NCBI RefSeq assembly: GCF_000152705.1 | Contig: NZ_CH672413.1 | Span: 3,314,862 to 3,378,861, forward strand | From: Janibacter sp. HTCC2649 | GTDB lineage: Bacteria; Actinomycetota; Actinomycetes; Actinomycetales; Dermatophilaceae | Reading direction: 5' to 3' | Length of the DNA stretch: 64,000 nucleotides | Shown here: positions 34,253-42,179 of the stretch, piece after piece | How the letters are laid out: each line of letters begins with the position of its first letter | Numbering within the stretch: position 1 is the stretch's first letter | Program-made: the position numbers and the translations under genes | Notes under the pieces: generated by a model | What the model was told of the DNA's origin: nothing | Database searches by the model: none | What the model saw: only the letters and a program-made list of their open reading frames with translations

Positions 34253-35686
34253 GTGACTCTCAGATTGTTTGACTCCCAGTCGCGCGCAGTGCGCGACTTC
34301 GTCCCGCTGCAGCCTGGCCGGGTCGGGATCTACATCTGTGGACTCACCACCCAAGCCCCTCCGCACATCGGCCACGTCCGCTTCGCCGTCGCCTTCGACG
34401 TGCTCCGCCGCTGGCTCGTGCGCGGTCACGGGCTCGACGTGGCGCTCGTGCGCAACGTCACCGACCTCGACGACAAGATCCTGCGCAAGTCCGCCGAGTC
34501 CGGCGAGGACTGGTTCGCCCTGTCCTACCGCAACGAGGTCGCGACCTCGGAGGCGCTGACCCTGCTCGGTGTCCTTCCGCCGACCTACGAGCCGCGCGCC
34601 ATGGGTCACATCACCGAGATGGTCGAGCTCATCGAGGTGCTCATCGCCAACGGCCATGCGTATGCCGCGGAAGACGGCTCGGGTGACGTCTACTTCGACG
34701 TCCGTTCGTGGCCGGCATACGGAGAAGTGACGAACCAGAAGATCGACGACATGGCCGCCGCGGAGGACGCCGACCCGCGCGGCAAGCGCGACCCCCGCGA
34801 CTTCGCCCTCTGGAAGGGGCGCAAGGACGGCGAGCCCGAGACCGCGAGCTGGCCGACGCCCTGGGGCAGAGGGCGTCCCGGCTGGCACCTCGAGTGCTCG
34901 GCCATGGCGCGCAAGTACCTCGGTGACGCCTTCGACATCCACGGGGGTGGGGTCGACCTGCGCTTCCCCCACCACGAGAACGAGCAGGCCCAGTCGCGCG
35001 CGGCAGGACTGCCCTTCGCGTCCCTGTGGATGCACAACGCGTGGGTGACGATCAGCGGCGAGAAGATGAGCAAGTCGCTCGGCAACAGCCTGCTCATCCA
35101 CGAGGTCACCAAGAAGGCCCGGCCTCTTGCCGTGCGCTACTACCTGACCGCAGCGCACTACCGGTCGATGATCGAGTTCCATGAGGGGTCACTCGCCGAG
35201 GCGGAGGCCGCCGTGGACCGCATCGAGGGATTCCTGCGTCGCGCGCTCGGCCCCGACAGCGCCGTGACGCCGACCGGCGACGAGAAGCTGCCCGTCGAGT
35301 TCGTCGAGGCCATGGACGACGACCTCGGGGTGTCCGGCGCGCTCGCGGCCATCCACGACACCGTGACGCAGGGCAACACCGCCCTCGACGACGGCGAGAA
35401 CGACACGGCGCGTGAGCTCGCCGCGCTCGTCATTGCCATGACCGACATCCTCGGGGTCAACCCGCTGGACCCGGCGTGGGCCGGCGCGGACAACTCGTCC
35501 AGCGACGCCCAGTCGGCGCTCGATGCGCTCGTGAGTGAGCGCCTGGCCGCCAGGACCAGCGCGCGCTCGGCGCGCGACTACGCAACATCCGATGCGATCC
35601 GCGACCAGCTGATCAGTGCCGGCATCACGATCGAAGACACTCCGACCGGCGCTCGCTGGTCGTTGACCCGTGGACGAGGAGAATAG
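34253..35686 (+). CDS. cysS: Cysteinyl-tRNA synthetase
   Basis: CysS charges tRNA-Cys. The class I signatures are clear: HIGH in [10 protein letters not shown] near residue 38 and KMSKS in [10 protein letters not shown]. The zinc ligands are in CGLTTQ, the GWHLECS block and PHHENEQ. The length and the C-terminal anticodon-binding part ([20 protein letters not shown]) separate it from the mycothiol ligase MshC. I prefer GTG 34253 because of the TACCCT box 7 nt upstream; GTG 34247 would add two residues. rlmB follows after two bases. Confidence 0.96.
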   Translation: MTLRLFDSQSRAVRDFVPLQPGRVGIYICGLTTQAPPHIGHVRFAVAFDVLRRWLVRGHGLDVALVRNVTDLDDKILRKSAESGEDWFALSYRNEVATSEALTLLGVLPPTYEPRAMGHITEMVELIEVLIANGHAYAAEDGSGDVYFDVRSWPAYGEVTNQKIDDMAAAEDADPRGKRDPRDFALWKGRKDGEPETASWPTPWGRGRPGWHLECSAMARKYLGDAFDIHGGGVDLRFPHHENEQAQSRAAGLPFASLWMHNAWVTISGEKMSKSLGNSLLIHEVTKKARPLAVRYYLTAAHYRSMIEFHEGSLAEAEAAVDRIEGFLRRALGPDSAVTPTGDEKLPVEFVEAMDDDLGVSGALAAIHDTVTQGNTALDDGENDTARELAALVIAMTDILGVNPLDPAWAGADNSSSDAQSALDALVSERLAARTSARSARDYATSDAIRDQLISAGITIEDTPTGARWSLTRGRGE

Positions 35687-35688
35687 CC

Positions 35689-36639
35689 GTGGCAGGCAAC
35701 AGCCAGCGACGAGGAGCCGTCCGCAAGGGCGGAAAGAAGGCCCCCACCGTCGGTTCCGGCGGTCAGCGACGCCGAGGACTTGAGCCCAAGGGAGCGACCC
35801 CGCGCGCAGAGGACCGGACCTATCACAAGGCCCACTCGGCCGCGAAGGCCAGCGAGCGACGCTCCGGTGGACGCCCGACCGGTGGCCGCAAGGCCAAGGC
35901 GTCGAGCGAGGTCGTGGCCGGACGCAACTCCGTGCTCGAGGCCCTGCGCAACGACGTGCCCGTCACGACGATGTACATCGCCGGGCGCATCGACAGCGAC
36001 GACCGCGTGCGCGAGGCCCTCAAGATCGCGACCGAGCGCAGCCTGCCGATCCTCGAGACGCCTCGCGGCGAGCTCGACCGCATCACCGATGGTGCCGTGC
36101 ACCAAGGGCTGGCGCTCCAGGTGCCGCCCTACGAGTACGCGCACCCGAACGACCTCATCGACCCCGAGCTGCCGGGCATTCCGCTCATCGTCGCGCTCGA
36201 CGGCATCACGGACCCCCGCAACCTCGGAGCCATCGTGCGTTCAGTGGCGGCCTTCGGTGGTCACGGTGTCGTCGTGCCGGCTCGACGTTCCGTCGGCATG
36301 ACCGCCTCGGCGTGGAAGACCTCGGCCGGTGCTGCGGCTCGCATTCCGGTGGCGCAGTGCACCAACCTCACCCGGACCCTCGAGGACTACCGCAAGGCTG
36401 GCTTCTTCGTCATCGGCCTCGACATGGAGGGTGACGTCGAGCTGCCCGATCTCGAGCTTGCCAATGAGCCGATCGTCATCGTCGTGGGTTCCGAGGGCAA
36501 GGGCCTCTCCCGCCTCGTGCGTGAGACCTGCGACCAGATCGTCTCGGTGCCGATGTCGTCGGCGGTCGAGTCGCTCAACGCCGGCATCGCCACGGGTGTC
36601 ACCCTCTACGAGGTTTCCCGTCGCCGGCGTCGTCGCTGA
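35689..36639 (+). CDS. rlmB: 23S rRNA 2-prime-O-ribose methyltransferase (RlmB/TrmH family)
   Basis: SpoU-type enzyme that methylates the ribose of a guanosine in 23S rRNA. The 316-residue protein has a basic, unstructured extension of about 75 residues. An L30e-like substrate-binding domain follows (AGRNSVLEALRNDVPVTTMY), then the knotted SAM domain with GITDPRNLGAIVRS, IVVGSEGKGLS and SSAVESLNAGIATGVTLYE. The GTG starts two bases after the cysS stop, so it is co-translated. The cysS-rlmB order after ispF is common in actinobacteria. Confidence 0.94.
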   Translation: MAGNSQRRGAVRKGGKKAPTVGSGGQRRRGLEPKGATPRAEDRTYHKAHSAAKASERRSGGRPTGGRKAKASSEVVAGRNSVLEALRNDVPVTTMYIAGRIDSDDRVREALKIATERSLPILETPRGELDRITDGAVHQGLALQVPPYEYAHPNDLIDPELPGIPLIVALDGITDPRNLGAIVRSVAAFGGHGVVVPARRSVGMTASAWKTSAGAAARIPVAQCTNLTRTLEDYRKAGFFVIGLDMEGDVELPDLELANEPIVIVVGSEGKGLSRLVRETCDQIVSVPMSSAVESLNAGIATGVTLYEVSRRRRRR

Positions 36640-36783
36640 TCAGAGGGCTGATCGGGAGCCGGCTCGGTCGAGTTTCTTCCGTGCGTCCGCCAGTCGTGTG
36701 GCGGTGACTTGTGCCACGATTGCGCCAGTCGGTATCCCGACCAGGGGGCTCAACCCTGATGGAACACAGTGAGAGGGACATAG

Positions 36784-37194
36784 ATGTCTGACTACGGAAA
36801 CACGCCGCCGCCCCCGCCGCCTCCCGGCGACGGTGGCTCGACGCCGCCGCCGCCCAGCGGTGGTGGCTACGACGGCGGCGGGTACGGCGCCCCGCCGCCC
36901 CCGGCCGGTGGCTACGGCGGAGTTCCCGCTGGCCCGCCGCCCAGCAACAACTTGATCCTGGCGATCATCAGCCTCCTGTGCTGCTGGCCGATCGGCATTC
37001 CCGCCGTCGTCTTTGCCGCTCAGGTGAACGGCAAGTGGAACGGCGGCGACCAGGCCGGGGCCATCGAGGCTGCTGCGAAGGCGAAGAAGTTCGCGATCAT
37101 CGCCCTTGCGCTCGGCATCGTCGCGACGATCATCTACATCATCCTCATTGCGGTTGGTGTGGTTGGCGCGAACAGCACGTCAACAGGTATGTGA
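36784..37194 (+). CDS. CD225/dispanin family membrane protein
   Basis: The 136-residue protein has a long Pro/Gly/Tyr-rich N-terminus (residues 1-57) and then the CD225 (dispanin, interferon-induced transmembrane) domain. That domain contains LLCCWPIGIPAVVFAAQVN and a run of Ala/Lys before the second membrane helix. In animals the family blocks membrane fusion; in bacteria the role is unknown. GAGAGGG lies 8-14 nt before the ATG. A DUF2752 gene overlaps its stop by GTGA, so the two small membrane proteins are produced together. Confidence 0.85.
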   Translation: MSDYGNTPPPPPPPGDGGSTPPPPSGGGYDGGGYGAPPPPAGGYGGVPAGPPPSNNLILAIISLLCCWPIGIPAVVFAAQVNGKWNGGDQAGAIEAAAKAKKFAIIALALGIVATIIYIILIAVGVVGANSTSTGM

Positions 37195-37646
37195 TCACGA
37201 CGTCCTTGACGCAGTTCACGACGCCTCCGCTCGCCGATCCGTCGGTCGGGCGGGGGCGTCGCCTGTGGTGGCCAGCGGTGGCCGCCACCGGCGCGACGGG
37301 CTTTGTCCTCGTCGCGCACCTCGTCGACCCCAACCAGGCCGGGAACTATCCGACGTGCCCCTGGCTGGCCCTCACCGGAACGTTCTGCCCGGGCTGCGGG
37401 ACCCTGCGAGCGACCCACGCCCTCAGTGAGGGCCATCTGGTCGAGGCACTCCAGCGCAACCCGCTCACCGTGGCGGCCTTCGTCGTGATGATCCTCGGGT
37501 TCGCCCGGTGGACCCGGCGCCAGTGGCGTGGTGAACAGCGCATGACCGCAGCACCCGCCTGGCTCCTCTACGGCCTGTTCTGGCTCATCATGGCGTTCTG
37601 GATTGCCCGGAACATCCCCGGTTGGACGTGGCTCTCACCCGCCTGA
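37191..37646 (+). CDS. DUF2752 family membrane protein
   Basis: The 151-residue protein has three likely membrane helices and the family signature FCPGCGTLRATHAL near residue 70, in which two cysteines may bind metal or form a disulfide. DUF2752 is widespread and has no known function. It often sits beside CD225-type proteins in actinobacteria, as here, where the GTG start overlaps the CD225 stop. The longer reading frame back to 36978 is a shadow of the upstream gene. An RDD gene converges on it. Confidence 0.85.
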   Translation: MITTSLTQFTTPPLADPSVGRGRRLWWPAVAATGATGFVLVAHLVDPNQAGNYPTCPWLALTGTFCPGCGTLRATHALSEGHLVEALQRNPLTVAAFVVMILGFARWTRRQWRGEQRMTAAPAWLLYGLFWLIMAFWIARNIPGWTWLSPA

Positions 37647-37663
37647 AACTCGGGTGGTGGGGG

Positions 37664-38356
37664 TCAGGACTTGGGGACCTGGATCACGGTCGAGTGGACG
37701 ACCTTGTCGTGCAGGGTCTGCTTGTTGTCGTCCCACAGCATCCAGAGGTAGCTGATGTAGAAGACCTGGTTGATGACGCCGCTGAGCAGCTCCCGAAGGA
37801 AGGACTGGAGCGCTCCGATCGGCTGGCCCGTCTGCTCGTTGATGAGCGTGATGCCCATCGCCTTCTTGCCGACGCTCTGGCCGGTGCGGCCCATCTTGAA
37901 GATCCGGTTCCAGATCTGGATCGCGATGGAGATGGCGAATCCGAGGAAGATCAGCACGCCACCGCCGGCCAAGAGGCCGCCGTTGCTCGTGCCGTCGACG
38001 GTCTGGCTGTATCCGTACTCGTCGACCGTGGTCTCCGGAAAGCCCGCGATGAGGAGGCCGATACCGGTGAACGTGGGGATGAGCCCGATCAGGGAGAGCA
38101 GCACATCGATGATCAGTGCTCCGGCGCGGCTGCCGAACCCGGCGATCGGACCAAACTGCTGCTCGACGTAGGCCTTGGAACCCGGGAAGGCCTGGGCCCC
38201 ACCGTAGGGATTCACCTGGGGTGCCGCCTGGTAGGGCGCGGGTGCGGCAGCGGCATACGCGTTCGCCTGCGGCGCCTGCTGCTGCAACGGCTGCGACGGC
38301 TGCGACGGCGGGACCGGCGGCGGAGGCGGCTGGGTCGGGTCGTTCGGTTCGGACAT
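37664..38356 (-). CDS. RDD family membrane protein with Pro/Gln-rich N-terminus
   Basis: RDD proteins are small membrane proteins named for conserved Arg-Asp-Asp residues, with roles proposed in transport or osmotic balance. The 230-residue protein has an N-terminal 70 residues rich in Pro, Gln and Ala. It then has GFGSRAGALIIDVLLSLIG, the first RDD helix with its Arg and Asp, and TGQSVGKKAMGITLINEQTG, the canonical linker before the last helix. I start it at ATG 38356, where the Pro-rich tail begins; the frame open to 38494 is not credible. Confidence 0.85.
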   Translation of the reverse strand: MSEPNDPTQPPPPPVPPSQPSQPLQQQAPQANAYAAAAPAPYQAAPQVNPYGGAQAFPGSKAYVEQQFGPIAGFGSRAGALIIDVLLSLIGLIPTFTGIGLLIAGFPETTVDEYGYSQTVDGTSNGGLLAGGGVLIFLGFAISIAIQIWNRIFKMGRTGQSVGKKAMGITLINEQTGQPIGALQSFLRELLSGVINQVFYISYLWMLWDDNKQTLHDKVVHSTVIQVPKS

Positions 38357-38396
38357 GCTGTGGTCCCCCTGGGGAGTGTGTGTTGGCGCCCTGATT

Positions 38397-39650
38397 CTAG
38401 GGGCGACTGGGCGGCTGGGCGATGACGGGCATCTCGACCGTGTCGACACCCACGACGGAGACTTCGTCGGGCTTGGACGGGAGGATCGAGGCAACGTAGT
38501 CCTCGATGGCGCGCTCGATCGTGACGTCCTGCTGCTCGCGTTCGGCCATGTACCAGCGGTGTTCGAGCACCTCGTGGAACAGCTCGGCCGGCTCGAGCTT
38601 GCCGGACAGCTCGCGGGGCACCCGACGGGTGATGGGTTCGTAGATCTTGGTCAACCAGTCGTGGGCGACGAGCTCTTCGTCGTCGTTCTGCCGGTCGGTT
38701 GCGGCTTGATAGCTGTCGAGGTCGTTGAGGAGGCGCCGGGCCTGACCTTCGCCCACGTCGAGACCCGTGAGTCTCAACAGGCGACGCGAGTGGTGACCGG
38801 CGTCGACCACCTTGGGCTGGATGCTGATGCTGGTGCCGCCGATGTCGGTGGTGATCGCCAGCTCGTCGACGTCGAAGCCCAGTGCGTTGAGGCGACGGAT
38901 GCGTTCCTCGACGCGCCACCGCTCACCGGTGTCGAACTCCTCGGTGGCGGTGAGCTCGCGCCACAGCTCCTCGTAGCGGGTGACGATCTTGTTGGAGATC
39001 TCCACGGGGTCGACAGCGTCATCGAGCAGCTCGCCGGCCTGCAGGTCCATGAGCTCGCCCGCGATGTTGACGCGGGCAATGTCGAGGTCGTGGGCACGCT
39101 GTCCGTCGCTGAGTGAGGACTGGAGCTCACCGGTCTCGGCGTCGACGAGCCACGCGGCGAAGCTCCCCGCGTCACGTCGGAAGAGCGTGTTGGACAGGGA
39201 CACGTCGCCCCACCAGAAACCCGTGAGGTGGAGACGCACCAGGAGGACTGCCAGGGCGTCGATGAGTCGGGTCTCGGTGCCGGGGCGCAGCCCCTGCGAG
39301 AACAGCGCGCGATACGGGAGCGAGAACTTGAGGTGTCGAGTGAGGAGGCACGCGTCGAGCGGGTTCCCGTTGGCGTCGATCCGGCCACTCACGATCCCGA
39401 ACGGCTCCACCGACGGCTGGTCGAGACGACGCAGGTTGCGGAGCATCGCGTACTCACGGCGCGCGATGTCCTCCTTGATCTCCTTGACGGCCAGCACTCG
39501 TCCCGAGAGCTTGACGAAGCGGACGACGTGGCGGGAGATGCCTCGGGGGAGAGCGGCGAGGTGGTGCTCCGGCCAGTCCTCGAGCGGCGTCGACCAGGGC
39601 AGGTCGAGCAGGGCGGGATCGGGCCGGGCGGTCGTGATCTGCAGGGCCAT
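38397..39650 (-). CDS. DUF4032 protein with a kinase-like fold
   Basis: The 417-residue soluble protein belongs to DUF4032, an actinobacterial family whose N-terminal half looks like a lipopolysaccharide-kinase or aminoglycoside-phosphotransferase fold. A Lys after a beta strand (VLAVKEIKED), a catalytic-loop-like segment (GFWWGDVSLSNTLFR) and a metal-binding-like Asp (AAWLVDAETGE) are visible. The C-terminal half (after residue 250) is the conserved DUF4032 domain. The target of any kinase activity is unknown. It lies upstream of the RDD gene on the same strand, about 40 bp apart, and downstream of msiK. Confidence 0.8.
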   Translation of the reverse strand: MALQITTARPDPALLDLPWSTPLEDWPEHHLAALPRGISRHVVRFVKLSGRVLAVKEIKEDIARREYAMLRNLRRLDQPSVEPFGIVSGRIDANGNPLDACLLTRHLKFSLPYRALFSQGLRPGTETRLIDALAVLLVRLHLTGFWWGDVSLSNTLFRRDAGSFAAWLVDAETGELQSSLSDGQRAHDLDIARVNIAGELMDLQAGELLDDAVDPVEISNKIVTRYEELWRELTATEEFDTGERWRVEERIRRLNALGFDVDELAITTDIGGTSISIQPKVVDAGHHSRRLLRLTGLDVGEGQARRLLNDLDSYQAATDRQNDDEELVAHDWLTKIYEPITRRVPRELSGKLEPAELFHEVLEHRWYMAEREQQDVTIERAIEDYVASILPSKPDEVSVVGVDTVEMPVIAQPPSRP

Positions 39651-39691
39651 CGACTACCTCCGACGTGACAGCAGCGGTACGAAACGCTTCA

Positions 39692-39731
39692 GGGGTGCCG
39701 AGCACGCGGCATACGCCGCTCTCGGCACCCC
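39692..39731. terminator. msiK terminator hairpin containing CGGCATAC
   Basis: GGGGTGCCGAG (39692-39702) pairs with CTCGGCACCCC (39721-39731). Inside, GCGGC-ATAC-GCCGC adds a second stem built on the CGGCATAC word. It lies 23 bp past the msiK stop. Confidence 0.7.
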
Positions 39732-39753
39732 CGAAGGCAGTGTTGGTGCGACG

Positions 39754-40857
39754 TCAACTCAGGCGGACGCCGGACTCCGCGTTGAAGATGTGCATGTGGC
39801 TCGCGTTGGGCTGGACCCAGATCTTGTCACCCTTGAGGGGGACGCGGCGGCCGTCGACACGGGCGATGAACGGCTTCGGGATGGAGTCCTCGCCGCCCTC
39901 GAGCTTGATCGACTCGTCGCTCGGGGTGCCGTAGACGTAGGCGTCGGCGCCGAGCTCTTCGACGACGTCGATGGTGATCTCGAGGCCCTGGCCCTCGGAC
40001 GTGACCTCGACGTCCTCGGGGCGAACCCCGACGATCGCGTTGGAGCCGACACCCTTGAGGGAGTCGCGCGGGACCTCGAGCGTGTGCGAGCCGAACTTCA
40101 CGCCGCCGTCGGTGACGGGGACGCTGATGAGGTTCATCGCGGGGGAGCCGATGAAGCCTGCGACGAAGACGTTGGCGGGGCTGTCGTACATCTCGCGCGG
40201 CGTGGCGACCTGCTGGAGGATGCCGTCCTTGAGGACCGCGATGCGGTCACCCATGGTCATGGCCTCGACCTGGTCGTGCGTGACGTAGACCGTCGTGACG
40301 CCCAGTCGCCGCTGGAGAGAAGCGATCTGGGTGCGGGTCTGGACACGGAGCTTGGCGTCGAGGTTCGACAGCGGCTCGTCCATGAGGAAGACCTGGGGGC
40401 TGCGCACGATGGCGCGACCCATGGCGACGCGCTGACGCTGACCACCGGAGAGGGCCTTCGGCTTGCGCTCGAGGTAGGGCGCGAGGTCGAGGATCTTGGC
40501 GGCCTCTTCGACGCGCTTGCGGATCTCGGCCTTGTCGACGCCGGCGATCTTGAGCGCGAAGCCCATGTTGTCGGCGACGGACATGTGCGGGTAGAGCGCG
40601 TAGTTCTGGAAGACCATGGCGACGTCGCGGTCCTTGGGGGACAGGTTGGTGACGTCGCGGTCACCGATCCAGATCTTGCCGCCGTTGACCTCTTCGAGGC
40701 CAGCCAGCATGCGGAGGGCGGTCGACTTGCCGCTGCCCGAGGGACCGACGAGGACGAGGAACTCGCCGTCCTTGACGTCGATGTTCAGTCGGTCAACCGA
40801 AGGGGTGTCGTTGCCGGGGTAGACCCGGGTGGACTCGTCGAACTTGACTGTTGCCAT
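39754..40857 (-). CDS. msiK: ABC transporter ATPase, MsiK/UgpC type
   Basis: In actinobacteria one ATPase of this kind often serves many sugar ABC importers whose own operons lack one. The 367-residue protein has Walker A (GPSGSGKST, near residue 37), the Q-loop (VFQNYALYPHMSV), signature LSGGQRQRVAMGRA, Walker B (VFLMDEPLSNLDAKL) and the H-loop (THDQVEAMT). A C-terminal OB-fold regulatory domain of the MalK type follows. No permease or binding protein is adjacent, supporting a shared role. The start is ATG 40857. The leader to 40945 contains two hairpins, one followed by T residues. Confidence 0.93.
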   Translation of the reverse strand: MATVKFDESTRVYPGNDTPSVDRLNIDVKDGEFLVLVGPSGSGKSTALRMLAGLEEVNGGKIWIGDRDVTNLSPKDRDVAMVFQNYALYPHMSVADNMGFALKIAGVDKAEIRKRVEEAAKILDLAPYLERKPKALSGGQRQRVAMGRAIVRSPQVFLMDEPLSNLDAKLRVQTRTQIASLQRRLGVTTVYVTHDQVEAMTMGDRIAVLKDGILQQVATPREMYDSPANVFVAGFIGSPAMNLISVPVTDGGVKFGSHTLEVPRDSLKGVGSNAIVGVRPEDVEVTSEGQGLEITIDVVEELGADAYVYGTPSDESIKLEGGEDSIPKPFIARVDGRRVPLKGDKIWVQPNASHMHIFNAESGVRLS

Positions 40858-40913
40858 GGCTGCATTGCCTTCCTTCACCGGCAGGAACGTGCCGGACGAT
40901 CCGTTGTAAAGGG

Positions 40914-40945
40914 AAAAACCCGCTCACGTCGGTGTAAGCGGTTTT
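40914..40945 (-). promoter_or_regulatory. Terminator-like hairpin in the msiK leader
   Basis: Read on the minus strand, AAAACCGCT (40945-40937) pairs with AGCGGGTTTT, which runs into a T5 stretch at 40918-40914, 57 nt before the msiK start. A second small stem CCGGCA/TGCCGG lies at 40895-40878. It may be an attenuator or a leftover terminator. Confidence 0.4.
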
Positions 40946-41059
40946 GCCAGCATGCCGTATGCCGTGGCTCCTGTCACTCCCCTGTCTCACCGCAGGGGTG
41001 GTCGGCCGGTCTCACCGCAGGGTGATGGCGTAACTCTGGCGCGGGCACGCGCGGACCAC

Positions 41060-41065
41060 TACCGT
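41060..41065 (+). promoter_or_regulatory. Leaderless-type -10 box of the CBS protein gene
   Basis: TACCGT lies 6 nt before ATG 41072 and decides that start over the longer frame to 40952. Confidence 0.6.
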
Positions 41066-41071
41066 CGGCAC

Positions 41072-41500
41072 ATGAGGATCTCCGATGTCGTGAAGCGCAA
41101 GGGAGACACCGTCATCACGGTGCGCTCCGACGCCAGTGTCACCGACCTCCTCGACCTGCTCGCCGAACATCGCATCGGCGCCGTCGTCGTGAGCGATGAC
41201 GGTCAGAGCGTCGACGGGATCGTCAGTGAGCGTGACATTGTGCGTCATCTCCAGAAGCTCGGTGCCGATGTTCTGGGCAAGCCCGTGTCGTCGATCATGA
41301 CGAGCGAGGTGGCGACGTGTGCCCCCGAGGACGAGCTCGGTGCGCTCGAGCACACCATGACCGAGCTCCGCATCCGCCACGTTCCCGTCGTGGTGGATGG
41401 TCAGCTCAAGGCGATCGTCAGCATTGGTGACGTGGTCAAGCACCGGATCACCGACCTGCAGGCCGAGCGCGACCAGTTGAGCGCCTACATCCAGCAGTAG
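41072..41500 (+). CDS. CBS-domain pair protein
   Basis: The 142-residue protein consists of two CBS domains (about residues 6-60 and 74-127), a module that binds AMP, ATP, NAD or S-adenosylmethionine and senses energy state. Conserved ends of each repeat read GIVSERDIVRHL and AIVSIGDVVKHRI. There is no attached enzyme or transporter domain, so it must act on a partner or as a stand-alone sensor. It is divergent from msiK. Confidence 0.88.
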   Translation: MRISDVVKRKGDTVITVRSDASVTDLLDLLAEHRIGAVVVSDDGQSVDGIVSERDIVRHLQKLGADVLGKPVSSIMTSEVATCAPEDELGALEHTMTELRIRHVPVVVDGQLKAIVSIGDVVKHRITDLQAERDQLSAYIQQ

Positions 41501-41513
41501 CTCCGCGATCTCG

Positions 41514-42152
41514 ATGCCCCGGCGCAACCGGGTCGACCCGTGGGGTGACCTGGTCGCGAACCCTGCCCGCGGGTTGTTCACGGGCAACCGTGGCTGCGTG
41601 GTGGACGACCACGAGCAGGTCGTGCGTCATCACCAGACTAACCTGTTGTGGATCACGTGTCTGCTGGAGTTCAGGGGATGGCGGGTGGATCTGGCCCGCC
41701 CCCATCGCTGGACCCCGATCTTCTTCCTCGATGAGGCGGTGGCGCTGGCCGCCGGTCACCGCCCGTGTGGTGAATGCCGAAGAGCCGCGTATGCCGCGTA
41801 TCGCGACGCTGTCTCCGCTGCGGCAGGTGCCCACAAGCCTTTGACGGCAACGGAGCTCAATCGTCGGCTGGCGGACGAGCGGCTGCGCCCGGGTCGCGGG
41901 ATCGACCGGGCAGCGGATCGCAAGCTCTGGCGTTCCACCCTCGGTGAGCTGCCGAGCGGGACCGTTGTGCTGAACGCCGAGCGCCGACCGTGCCTGTGGA
42001 CAGGGGAGGCGTTGCGACCGTTCGCTTTCGAGGGCTGGGGACCTCCGGTGCCGATCGCGAGCGACACCGTGGAGGTGCTCACGCCGCCGACGTCGGTGGC
42101 TGCGATGGCGCATGGCTTCGAGCCTGTGCTGCACCTCTCCGCCTTCGCCTGA
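41514..42152 (+). CDS. Conserved actinobacterial protein of unknown function with a Cys-x2-Cys motif
   Basis: The family looks familiar from actinobacteria but I know no function. The 212-residue soluble protein opens with RRNRVDPWGDLVANPARGLF. It carries HRPCGECRRAAYAAYRDAV near residue 85, a Cys-x2-Cys unit resembling the methyl-acceptor region of Ada-type or zinc-finger proteins, then an acidic Tyr/Ala helix. No enzyme motif is obvious. It follows the CBS gene by 13 bp and may share its message. The tail (VAAMAHGFEPVLHLSAF) is hydrophobic. Confidence 0.7.
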   Translation: MPRRNRVDPWGDLVANPARGLFTGNRGCVVDDHEQVVRHHQTNLLWITCLLEFRGWRVDLARPHRWTPIFFLDEAVALAAGHRPCGECRRAAYAAYRDAVSAAAGAHKPLTATELNRRLADERLRPGRGIDRAADRKLWRSTLGELPSGTVVLNAERRPCLWTGEALRPFAFEGWGPPVPIASDTVEVLTPPTSVAAMAHGFEPVLHLSAFA

Positions 42153-42179
42153 GAGAAGTCGCCGAGGCGCTCGGGCGCG

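Noticed and set aside
34253-35686. cysS as the mycothiol ligase MshC
   Set aside because: Length, the complete KMSKS region and the C-terminal anticodon-binding segment fit cysteinyl-tRNA synthetase.
38980-41025. A 681-codon plus-strand frame opposite DUF4032 and msiK
   Set aside because: It spans two real genes and their gap and has no domain; MsiK motifs are clear on the other strand.
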